From: Acanthosoma haemorrhoidale
Taxonomy: Eukaryota; Arthropoda; Insecta; Hemiptera; Acanthosomatidae
NCBI GenBank assembly: GCA_930367205.1
Contig: CAKNEZ010000002.1
Location: forward strand, 1,336,343-1,400,342
Length of the DNA: 64,000 nucleotides
Direction: 5' to 3'
Numbering within the stretch: the stretch's first letter is position 1; the number at the start of each line of letters is the position of its first letter. The position numbers and the translations under genes are program-made. Below the pieces are notes generated by a model, which was not told the DNA's origin, did no database searches, and was given only the letters and a program-made list of their open reading frames with translations. Of this stretch, positions 56,923-64,000 are shown in pieces.

Positions 56923-56953
<31 letters not shown>
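54714..56953 (+). mobile_element. R1-clade LINE nested in a Jockey element
   Basis: A 5'-truncated R1-like element: ORF2 remnant 54776-56344, then a 3' UTR with an internal A26 tract (about 56669-56693), and a final A tract ending at 56953. Directly beyond, GGTTTGTAGAGATGAGTGG continues the interrupted Jockey. About 40 bp of Jockey seen in the 28-kb copy are missing at the site. Confidence 0.85.
54776..56344 (+). pseudogene. R1-clade ORF2: reverse transcriptase and C-terminal zinc finger
   Basis: Begins in the RT with AELRLIPKGADRDLTAT and SYRPISLLPVLSKVLERL, then FDISSAFDRVRWPYVM, RGCPQGSVLGPALWKVVFN, and the catalytic block as AYVDNLAA. The usual second Asp of the FADD/YADD box is Asn here, which should abolish activity. 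TGA at 55379-55381 follows closely. The frame then continues open through the thumb (VTYLGVRLGKKLSLSPHI, RTLYQAVVMGIVRYASQSW) to a CCHC finger CPHCGEDVTAEHVVLSC typical of R1-clade proteins. The N-terminal endonuclease is truncated away. Confidence 0.92.
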
Positions 56954-56955
<2 letters not shown>

Positions 56956-57235
56956 TTTGTAGAGATGAGTGGTGCCGTGCAATGACTGTGCTACAAGATT
57001 AGGATGGTTGGATAGGTTACTATGGAATTTTATAAACTTGGAAGGGATGAGTTCTAGAATGTAGGGTATATTAAGGTCGTTATGAAGTGTTTCGTTGTTG
57101 ACGTAATAAGGGGCATTTACTATTGTTCTCAGGAGTTTTGATTGAAAGGATTGGATACGCTTGTTGTTCGACTTTTTTGATGTCCCACATAGCTCTATTT
57201 CGTATGTCCTGATTGGCTAGGATGACTCTACAATA
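56954..57235 (-). pseudogene. Jockey ORF2 C-terminus, right part of the interrupted copy
   Basis: On the minus strand it matches the Jockey fragment at 28430-28660, with blocks encoding an IQSFQSKLLRTIVNAPYY-like stretch and ILELIPSKF. It reads toward the R1 insertion and continues, beyond it, in 54470-54713. Confidence 0.82.
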
Positions 57236-57404
57236 AAAGGCATATAAATACATTCTATTATATGTACTGCTATAAATTGTTTAACGATCCCTTAAAGCGG
57301 AAACTAACGTTAATTAACGCATGTTATCAATCAGTGTAACCGATTAGTCCTAGAGCAGACAGGCGGACCGATGCGAAAAATGAAAATACAGAAAGGTCTT
57401 CATT

Positions 57405-57580
57405 CATTCAAGGACTAAACAGGCGCTTTGGACAACTGTACAGACTACTTCAAAGGACACCCCATCTCTCAATAGAAAATAAATTACTAATTTACAAAGT
57501 TATACTTAAGCCAATCAGGACATACAACATAGAGCTACGTGGGACATCAAAAAAGTCGAACACCAAGCGTATCCAATCCT
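57405..57580 (+). pseudogene. Short Jockey ORF2 fragment
   Basis: A plus-strand piece of the same region as 28335-28490 (RFGQLYRLLQRTPHLSIENK, then LIYKVILKPIRTY), facing the minus-strand copy that ends at 57235. The two may derive from one inverted duplication. Confidence 0.8.
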
Positions 57581-58009
57581 GACCATTCATCTAATTTTTT
57601 TATCGTTATATAATTTAAAGAGGGTAGCAGCGCCGGAATTCAATACCGGGAGAAATTCTCTGGGTGTCTCTGTAAAATACAACGAAATAAAGCAATAAGT
57701 AAATTGAATACGCCGTAGTCGGTATTAAAAAAATATCCCACCAAATGCAATGCCCTGTTTTCACAGAATTAACGAGCTCCTTTAAGATAACAGCGTAAGG
57801 CGAAGATGAGTCTTTCTTTCTTGGCTTCCATAAAGATTTATACGTGTACAACAACACACTTGGGGATGTTTCGTATGGAAGAACCTTTTTAGTTATGCAT
57901 TTCCCTCGTTCTATCTTATTATGTCACTAGGGGGTAGCCATAGCCAGTAGAATTCTAAACTTCCTAGCAGCCGGAAAGGATGTTTATCCACACTCACTCC
58001 CTGGCCGTA
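57581..58009. other. Unassigned region left of the U5 locus
   Basis: No gene. It abuts the 180-bp U5 upstream repeat at exactly the base where LINE-A begins in the partner copy, so on the minus strand it occupies the place of U5. Confidence 0.5.
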
Positions 58010-58189
58010 CCGTACAGGCATTGATACATCAGACGTCTTAGCAAGGGGAAATGAACGGATCCTCCACTTCTTTACCCTCCGATTGCCTACAGACTCGTCT
58101 AAAGTCATTTTAACTTTCATATTGGAACAGTGGAATCCCTCCGGATTGTGTAAACGATGGTATAACAATATCAGCGGAAGACTGACTGT
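58010..58189 (-). promoter_or_regulatory. 180-bp U5 upstream repeat, copy 1
   Basis: Matches 61334-61513 with about one difference in 180 bp. On the minus strand the partner lies directly upstream of LINE-A and hence, before that insertion, directly upstream of U5, so this is probably the U5 promoter region. TTCATTTCCCCTTGCTAAG (58037-58055) resembles an insect proximal sequence element and is at a plausible distance from the RNA start. No U5 follows in this copy. Confidence 0.5.
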
Positions 58190-58439
58190 GACTTATTGAT
58201 GGTTTAAGAAAAATGACAAGGGAGGTTTAGACACATTAATTAATTCATCATCTATATTTTTTACGGGATTGAGATATTATTTAATGATGAGACCAGGGAA
58301 ATTTCGTTTATTTTTTGAAAGCTCTCAGATTTGAAATCAAACGTCGAAGGAAAGATAGGAGGATCCTTTTTTGTCAGGGAAATTCTTACAAGTTTTTTCC
58401 CTATGTAGAAGAATCTATTCAGTAGGTATGGTAAGTAGA

Positions 58440-58540
58440 GCTTTTTTATGAGTTGGTCATTCAGTCAAGACTCAACGCAGCAGCACACACAAAATGGCAT
58501 GTATGTTCATTCGAATGAGGCGAGATGATAAGAATCTATG
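58440..58540 (-). repeat. U5 3' flank, copy b
   Basis: About 100 bp after the U5 3' hairpin, nearly identical to 62238-62338 (GATGATAAGAAT, CATTCGAATGAGGCG, GACTCAACGCAGCAGC on the plus strand). It shows that the two U5 copies are genomic duplicates and not separate retrocopies of the RNA. Confidence 0.88.
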
Positions 58541-58660
58541 ACCCCACCCGAGGGCGGAGTTCTGACAAAATATTGATTATAGACTCATCAAAAGTCCCCC
58601 TTCACGGAAATCTTTAGTAAAAGGCGAAAGATTTATTCGCTTTGAGAGGAGACCAGAGTT
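58541..58660 (-). ncRNA. U5: U5 snRNA, copy b
   Basis: A 120-nt U5 match on the minus strand. It starts AACTCTGGTCTCC and has the near-invariant loop 1 segment CGCCTTTTACTAAAG that touches exons at the splice site. The opposing stem is CCGTGAAGGGGGAC, a GAGT that can pair with the 5' ACTC, an Sm site ATATTTTG, and a 3' terminal hairpin ACTCCGCC, CTCG, GGTGGGGT. The stem has one G to A change (CCGTGAAG for CCGTGGAG). Directly upstream is a 27-bp A tract, the tail of LINE-A, so the native promoter has been moved 2.7 kb away. Role when active: aligning exons in the U4/U6.U5 tri-snRNP. Confidence 0.92.
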
Positions 58661-58874
58661 GTTTTTTTTTTTTTTTTTTTTTTTTTTTAGCCTAAAGCTC
58701 TCAAACTTATAAAATAGGAATGTGGGAAAAAATAAGGAAAATTATTTTTGGCTGGAAGTGCCTTTCACTAAGGGGAGACCCCTATTTGAAGGAAGTATGA
58801 GAAGGATATGGGGTGTGGAATGGCTAGAAAGGCGGATGGAGTCAGGAAGGTAGTGAGAGTCTACCAAGGATTGA

Positions 58875-58925
58875 GCCTAGGCATGCCTAGGCGACGGTCT
58901 GTCGTGGGCCAGGCGAAGCCTGGCC
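58875..58925 (-). repeat. Palindrome and hairpin in the LINE-A 3' UTR
   Basis: An 18-bp perfect palindrome, GCCTAGGCATGCCTAGGC (58875-58892), followed by an 8-bp perfect hairpin with a 3-nt loop, GGCCAGGC, GAA, GCCTGGCC (58907-58925). The matching place in the 17-kb copy is degenerate. Such structures can be the recognition site for the element's own reverse transcriptase. Confidence 0.75.
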
Positions 58926-59066
58926 GGCCGCCCCGCCAGGGGCGTGAAATGAGTCGGCCTAATTGGCCGTAAGGTCAAGCCTGCTTACGCAGGTAGATGG
59001 GGTCATGTGGCGTCGGTTGAGTCGGCCGAGAGATCGGCCTCGATTTCTCGGCTAGGTGTAGGTCGG

Positions 59067-59851
59067 TCAGTCAATGATGTCTTTCATCCTCCAGGCTTCG
59101 GTGGCCCAGCAGTGCTTCCATCTGACGGGCATTGGTGGTGGCTGAAGGTCGGAGAATAGTGGGTTAGGGCTATGTCTTAGGGAGTCAAAAAATTTGATGT
59201 GCCTTCTCTTGATAAAATCTTGGATAGTGAGCACTTCGAATTTTTTGTGGATTTCATCTGCCTTCATTCGGTCGAACGGGGTGTGTTTGAGGGAGGTGCG
59301 GAGAACTCTATTCTGAAATTGCTGGAGCGTTAGGAGAGTGTTAGGAGTCAAATACTTGTAGAGAGGGGTTCCATACATCAATGCTGGTCTTAGGACGCTC
59401 TGGTATATCAGCAGCTTGAGGCGTACTGATAGAGCCGGGCTGTGAAGTAGGTGTCCGGGCTGAAGAATTTCTTCCTAACGCTTTTTAATTTCCTGCCGAG
59501 GTGCGTTGTGAACGACAAGTTCCTACCGAGGGTAATTCCGAGGTAGCACAGCTTGTTGCTTACAGGGCATTCTTTGCCGTCTAACACGAAGGATTTCGGG
59601 AGCTTCTTTTTTCCGGATTTGTAACTAAATATTATTCCTTGCGTCTTGGCCGGATTGACTTTAATGTAGACGGCATCGAGTTTCTCGGCAATTTGTTGAC
59701 TGGCACTCTCAGCGAATTTCAGGGCTCTGGAGGGATTGATGCTAGTGCTGTAGACACCTATATCGTCCGCGTACGCGGATACCTTGCAGTTGGAGTATAG
59801 GGCTCCTACGATGTGGGCGGTGTAAATGTTGAACAGCAACGGGCCTAGTGA
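59067..59851 (-). pseudogene. LINE-A RT, C-terminal half
   Basis: From the insert edge: SLGPLLFNIYTAHIVG, the catalytic block SAYADDIGVYS, IKVNPAKTQGIIFSYKSG, CYLGITLGRNLSFTTHL. A slip near 59440 follows, then MMYGTPLYKYLTPNTL, RRHIKFFDSLRHSPNPL and a terminal WKHCWATEAWRMKDI. The YADD box is intact. With the part at 60753-61333 it covers most of RT; endonuclease and ORF1 are lost by 5' truncation. Confidence 0.9.
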
Positions 59852-60752
59852 GTTATATTATCAATCAACATCAACGAGTGAATAATAGATCGTATCACGT
59901 GAAACAATGAGTGCTAATGATACATTATACTATCATATTCAACATCATTTGATATGATAATGCAACGCATCATTGGCAATCATTATATCACGTGATACGA
60001 TCGTATGATTGAAGTCACGAGTGAATATAATAATGAGTGCTAATGATACATTATACAATCATATTCAACATCATTTGATGTTATATTCACTCGTGACTTC
60101 AATCATACGATCGTATCACGTGATATAATGATTGCCAATGATGCGTTGCATTATCATATTCAACATCATTTGATGTTATATTCACTCGTAACTTCAATCA
60201 TACGATCGTATCACGTGATACAATGTGTGCTAATGATGTGGTACACTATCATAATCGACATCATTTGATGTTTTATTCATTCGTGACTTCAATCATACGA
60301 TCGTATCACGTAATATAATGAGTGCCAATGATGCGGTACACTATCATAATCAGCATCATTTGATGTTATATTCACCTGTAACTTTAATCATACGATCGTA
60401 TCACGGGATACAATGAGTGCTTATAATACGGAACACTATCATCATTGACATCATTTGATGTTATATTCACTCGTGACTTCAATCATACGATCTATAACGT
60501 GATATAATGAGTGCTAATGATGCGGTACACTATGATAATCGACATCATTTGATGTTATATTCACTCGTGACTTCAATCATACGATCGTATCACGTAATAT
60601 AATGAGTGCCAATGTTGCGGTACACTATCATAATCAACATCATTTGATGTTATATTCACCTGTAACTTTAATCATACGATCGTATCACGTGATATAATGC
60701 CTCGATCCTTGGTGGATCGATTATAACATCTGACAAGAGAGATCGATATAAT
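59852..60752. repeat. 95-bp satellite array inserted in LINE-A
   Basis: Starts of the word CATCATTTGATG at 60069, 60164, 60259, 60354, 60449, 60543 and 60638 give a period of 95 bp (94 once). Each unit has ATACGATCGTAT and TATCACGTGATA, both perfect 12-bp palindromes overlapping by a few bases, plus ACATCATTTGATGT with inverted arms. The leftmost part (about 59870-60035) has a unit in opposite orientation. The whole 901 bp lies between the codons for GVPQG and SLGP of the RT, and its ends read TTATAT/ATATAA, partly inverted. Confidence 0.88.
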
Positions 60753-61333
60753 CCCTTGGGGGACACCGGCAGAGTAGTGTCTTCGGGTCGTGGTCGTAGT
60801 GCCTATACGAACCGAAAAAGTTCTGCCAGTAAGGTAGGATCTCATCAGGTTCTGCAGCTGATCCGAGAATTCATATTCCCTCAGACGCTGGAGCTGGATG
60901 TAGTGGTCCACAGAGTCGAAGGCTTTCGAACAGTCCAGGGAAATCATTGCGGTAGCTTTGTTGCTTCGGACGTTTTATGCGACGTGGTGTTGCAACCTCA
61001 CCTGGTTGTTATTCACACTTAAGCCTGTGCTGAAACCAGTCTGCTCCGGTGGGATGACTACCTGTGAGTGCCCGGAGAGATGTGTGTGGATTACTCTCTC
61101 GAATAGCTTTGAGAGTTGAGTCAGCAGACTGATGGGGCGGTAATGAGATGGTCTCCTCTTGCTGGTTTTAGAAGAGGGATCACTACAGCATGTTTCCAGT
61201 TCTGAGGGAAATAATGAAGCCTAAAGCAGGAGTTAAAGACGTTAGTTATGAACGAGATTCCTTTCCTCGGCAGCTGCTTCAGTAGGAAGTTCTGGATCGA
61301 GTCCTGCCCTGGTGATTTCTTGCCGGTTGTTCT
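60753..61333 (-). pseudogene. LINE-A RT, N-terminal part
   Basis: On the minus strand from the 5' truncation: GKKSPGQDSIQNFLLKQLP, FPQNWKHAVVIPLLKPARG, then frame slips through the SLLSQLSKLFE-like region, then ISLDCSKAFDSVDHYIQL, LTGRTFSVRIG and AGVPQG at the satellite edge. Damage is moderate (about two slips). Joined with 59067-59851 it is a Jockey-like RT. Confidence 0.88.
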
Positions 61334-61513
61334 CCGTACAGGCATTGATACATCAGACGTCTTAGCAAGGGGAAATGAACGGATCCTCCACTTCTTTACC
61401 CTCCGATTGCCTACAGACTCGTCTAAAGTCATTTTAACTTTCATATTGGAACAGTGGAATCCCTCCGGAATGTGTAAACGATGGTATAACAATATCAGCG
61501 GAAGACTGACTGT
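61334..61513 (-). promoter_or_regulatory. 180-bp U5 upstream repeat, copy 2
   Basis: Partner of 58010-58189. On the minus strand it ends at 61334, exactly where LINE-A starts; U5 copy b lies on the other side of LINE-A. The possible proximal sequence element is at 61361-61379. Confidence 0.55.
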
Positions 61514-62237
61514 CCAAGCTAGAGTAAACCTTTCAGGGTTAACAAACTCCAAATGGCAGAGCATAAACATAATGGCACATATTCCTACCGAACCCTTAAG
61601 ATCGAAGAATCTGTTACCGCCGCTAATACCTGCTCACTCCGAATAAAAGGGATCTGGCAGACTTATGTATTATACAGTGATCCTGTGACAAAAACGTCTA
61701 TAGAAAAACTTTTGTAGTAGAGTTTCTTGGAAGGTCGGCTTAGGTTGATAAAATGAGTTATTAACTAACCGCTGCATACATTTATTAATGTCCGACGTTT
61801 TTAAATACTCTGTTCTAGACTACTTTTTTGCTAGTATAGCTCTATTTATGATTGGAGAAAATGATATTTTTAAACGTGTGCTAATTTTTGTTTGGACAAC
61901 AATCGCATGGTAATTGTAATTTATTTCCATTTAAATTAAAGTGTATACTTTTGTTGTCTCTACGATCAAAATGTATTTGTATTTAGTCGCATTCTACTTA
62001 ATCGGCATGCACTTGGATAAGCCCAATGGAAGGAAACTTGTAGATGTATGGTTTAATATTAAGATTGTGTTTTATGACGCCTCTCCATATATTGACGGTT
62101 GATTTTTTTTGCACACAAACAATAAATGATGTTGGAACACTTTAACTGTGGCGAAATAGTCTAAAATTTGATTAAAGAAAATATAATCGCAACGAACGAT
62201 TGTATTTCTTAATCGGTTACATGAGGACACCGAGTGT
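61514..62237. other. Spacer between U5 units
   Basis: No gene seen. It joins the U5 copy a 3' flank to the next U5 upstream repeat; the corresponding spacer on the left (58190-58439) is shorter and not clearly similar. Confidence 0.5.
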
Positions 62238-62338
62238 GCTTTTTTATGAGTTGGTCATTCAGTCAAGACTCAACGCAGCAGCACACACAAAATGGCATGT
62301 ATGTTCATTCGAATGAGGCGAGATGATAAGAATATATG
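62238..62338 (-). repeat. U5 3' flank, copy a
   Basis: Near-identical to 58440-58540. Confidence 0.88.
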
Positions 62339-62446
62339 ACCCCACCCGAGGGCGGAGTTCTGACAAAAAATTGATTAAAGTCCCCCTCCACGGAAATCTT
62401 TAGTAAAAGGCGAAAGATTTATTCGCTTTGAAGAGAGACCAGAGTT
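62339..62446 (-). ncRNA. U5: U5 snRNA, copy a, with a 12-nt deletion
   Basis: A 108-nt U5 match on the minus strand. It starts AACTCTGGTCTCTC, has an intact loop 1 (CGCCTTTTACTAAAG), the stem CCGTGGAGGGGGAC, the Sm site AATTTTTTG and the 3' hairpin ACTCCGCC, CTCG, GGTGGGGT. Compared with copy b it lacks about 12 nt after the large stem, including the GAGT that should pair with the 5' ACTC, so the lower stem cannot form. The sequence upstream is TCAGTT, then the LINE-B A tract. Core loop and Sm site are better than in copy b. Confidence 0.92.
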
Positions 62447-62449
62447 AAC

Positions 62450-62452
<3 letters not shown>

Positions 62453-62480
<28 letters not shown>

Positions 62481-64000
62481 CTTCTAAACCCCATGAAGTT
62501 ATACAATGAAAATATTAAAAGAAACTTTACAAATTTCTCCTTATCCTGCTATGCACAGATGCATTTGAAGGAGTTCGTGTTAATCAACAATACAGAGTGT
62601 GGTTAATAGGAAAATACTATGAAATACAAATCTAGGTGATGGGGCTCACCTTCGGTTTAAAAATGGGAGAAAAAACTTACAAACTAAAAACTATACCTAG
62701 AACCTAAAACTAAAGCGTTCCAGCCACGACAGCGTCCTGCCATCGATGGGGGAACGGAGCGGGGGGGTTATAGTGTTAAACACCGGGTTTGTCAAATATT
62801 GTAATGAGTCGAAAAATTTGATATGTCTACGCTGGATGAATTCATCCACCGTAGGCAGCTCAAATATCTCATGCAGCTCACTGTTCCGTCGCTGCTCGAA
62901 TGAAGTACCTCTGACCACTTTCATCAGTATACCGTTTTGGAATTGTTGGAGTTTCTTAGCTGTCGTATACGTCAGATAACGAAATAGCGGTGCACCATAC
63001 AGCAGAGTAGGCCTGAGTATGCTCTTGTAAATCAGTAGCTTGAGACGCAGTGATAGATTGGGGGAAGTCAATAAGTGCGTAAGCCGGTAAGACTTCATGC
63101 GTGTATGCTTCAACTTCTTCGCAAAATGGTTACTAAAATGGAGGTGTCTGTCCATTTTAATTCCCAGATATACTAGGTCGTTGGCTGGTGAATTTTGCTT
63201 CGTTCCTACTATGTAACTAGTAGGGAGCGGGCTTTTTCCCTTTTGAAAAGAGAAAATTACACAGTCAGTCTTACCCGCGTTTACAGAGATATTGAGTCTC
63301 CCCAATCTCTCACTGATCTGGTTACAGGCTGCTTCAGCCTGTCTTAGAGCTACCTTGGCACTCATGCTGCTGCTGTACACCGCTATGTCATCTGCGAAAG
63401 CAGTAACTGTGGTATTTTTGTACCGAGCTCCAACAATCTCAGACGTGTATACGTTGAATAGTACAGGGGATAAGACGGCGCCTTGGGGTACTCCACAGGT
63501 CAGTGGCACAGCTTCGGAGAAGCTATCACCCACCCGCACCCGCAGCGATCTGTTTTTCAGGAAGCTAGCCAGAATTGAATATAGTTGTTCCGGGCATTCC
63601 CGGTCGCAGAGCATTTGACACAGTGTCCCGTGAGACACCGAGTCGAATGCTTGGGTGCAATCAATGGAAATCATAGCCGTGGCTATGTTTCTATTCATGT
63701 TATGGCTAACTTCTGACTGCACCTTCAGAAGGGGGTGCTCTGCGCTCATACTGGATTGGAATCCAGTCTGCTCTGGCGGAATGATATCATTTTCCGAGCA
63801 GTAATCTTTGAGATAATTCAAAAGAATTTTCTCAAAGATTTTCCCCATCTGTGGTAGCAGACTGATCGGGCGGTAGTCGGCTGGGTGATCTCCACTTTTG
63901 GCTGGCTTTAGTAATGGAAACAAGATGGCTTGTTTCCATGTGTCAGGAAAGTACCGCAATCTTATACAAGAGTTGTATAAGTTTGCTAGTTGTACTATCC
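62453..64000 (-). mobile_element. LINE-B inserted six bases upstream of U5, runs off the window
   Basis: Poly(A) appears as T28 at 62453-62480, 3' UTR to about 62696, then ORF2 to the window edge. The 3' UTR has the same family features as 12013-12282 (GGTGAnGGGGCTCACC), although it is not identical. Only six bases (TCAGTT) separate the A tract from the U5 start. The 5' end lies beyond 64000. Confidence 0.9.
62697..64000 (-). CDS. LINE-B ORF2 reverse transcriptase, open to the window edge
   Basis: An unbroken frame from the right edge: RYFPDTWKQAILFPLLKPA, YRPISLLPQMGKIFEKIL, TAMISIDCTQAFDSVSHG, PLTCGVPQGAVLSPVLFN, the catalytic VTAFADDIAVYSS, LNISVNAGKTDCVIFSFQ, YLGIKMDRHLHFSNHF, RPTLLYGAPLFRYLT and RRHIKFFDSLQYLTNP. 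This is a Jockey-superfamily RT with an intact FADD box and no stop in 420 or more codons. Only the last residues are altered by one extra C near 62765. Of the LINEs in the window it is the one most likely to be recently active. Confidence 0.93.
   Translation of the reverse strand, partial: IVQLANLYNSCIRLRYFPDTWKQAILFPLLKPAKSGDHPADYRPISLLPQMGKIFEKILLNYLKDYCSENDIIPPEQTGFQSSMSAEHPLLKVQSEVSHNMNRNIATAMISIDCTQAFDSVSHGTLCQMLCDRECPEQLYSILASFLKNRSLRVRVGDSFSEAVPLTCGVPQGAVLSPVLFNVYTSEIVGARYKNTTVTAFADDIAVYSSSMSAKVALRQAEAACNQISERLGRLNISVNAGKTDCVIFSFQKGKSPLPTSYIVGTKQNSPANDLVYLGIKMDRHLHFSNHFAKKLKHTRMKSYRLTHLLTSPNLSLRLKLLIYKSILRPTLLYGAPLFRYLTYTTAKKLQQFQNGILMKVVRGTSFEQRRNSELHEIFELPTVDEFIQRRHIKFFDSLQYLTNPVFNTITPPLRSPIDGRTLSWLERFSFRF

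Larger units (their letters stand above)
58662..61333 (-). mobile_element. LINE-A inserted at the 5' end of U5, carrying a satellite insert
   Basis: A 5'-truncated LINE running on the minus strand from 61333 to its poly(A) (T27 at 58662-58688). The reverse transcriptase frame is split by a 901-bp insert at 59852-60752. The 3' UTR (about 58690-59066) matches the LINE-A copy at 17800-18260. The 5' junction abuts the 180-bp U5 upstream repeat and the 3' junction abuts U5 copy b, so the target lay between promoter and RNA start. No target duplication is obvious. Confidence 0.87.

Noticed and set aside
58541..58688. LINE-U5 as a template-switch chimera like L1-U6 pseudogenes
   Set aside because: In such chimeras the snRNA is fused to the 5' side of the LINE and the poly(A) is at the far end. 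Here U5 follows the poly(A), and both U5 copies have shared genomic 3' flank.
60069..60650. CRISPR-like array because of regular 95-bp spacing
   Set aside because: The whole unit repeats with no unique spacers; it is a satellite in a eukaryotic context.

Overview
The window looks like a piece of an arthropod (most likely insect) nuclear genome. It is AT-rich, has no bacterial operon structure, and almost every protein-coding stretch is transposable-element sequence: Ty1/copia, several Ty3/gypsy lineages, Jockey-like and R1-like non-LTR elements, a mariner, and Polinton/Maverick-type remnants. Set among these are spliceosomal snRNA genes: three U1 copies and two U5 copies. The order of insect cannot be fixed from the sequence alone. 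Element names such as Copia-2, Gypsy-1 or LINE-A are local labels for this window only.

Layout. 1-10349: a tandem array of U1 snRNA units with a period of about 6.1 kb. Each unit carries a Copia element at the same spacer position; Copia-2 (3800-7544) is complete with 225-bp LTRs and an ATGAA target duplication. 10350-12852: three Jockey-like LINE pieces stacked head to tail on the minus strand, each poly(A) tail abutting the 5' end of the next. 12853-20493: degenerate sequence with gypsy fragments, LINE fragments and diverged LTR-like segments. 20494-24905: Gypsy-3, with two nearly identical 162-bp LTRs and a 932-codon open pol. 26410-27680: a full-length mariner with a dead transposase. 28335-34361: mostly unrecognised DNA plus a Jockey tail, a possible two-exon small gene and a decayed RT fragment. 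34362-36997: Gypsy-4, internally deleted, inserted beside Polinton genes. 36998-45200: Polinton-type ATPase, a conserved small protein and a protein-primed DNA polymerase B (all broken). An intron-containing dUTPase lies next to the polymerase, and an inverted, Copia-free U1 unit sits between the polymerase and the ATPase. 45200-53640: Gypsy-1 split by Gypsy-2, producing one 727-codon chimeric reading frame with two retroviral-type proteases. 54470-57580: an R1-clade element nested in a Jockey 3' end. 58010-64000: a U5 snRNA locus in which two different LINE families sit directly on the 5' end of two U5 genes, and in which one LINE is interrupted by a 95-bp satellite array.

Most striking observation: three snRNA copies (two U5 and the inverted U1) lose their native upstream sequence within a few bases of the RNA 5' end. 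At both U5 copies a LINE poly(A) tail lies at that point. This suggests that snRNA gene starts act as a landing site for LINE-like elements in this genome. Most reading frames here are pseudogenes; the best-preserved are Gypsy-3 pol, the LINE-B reverse transcriptase at the right edge, the chimeric Gypsy frame and the dUTPase exons. Standard start codons were not always present, so several CDS limits are open-frame limits rather than proven starts.
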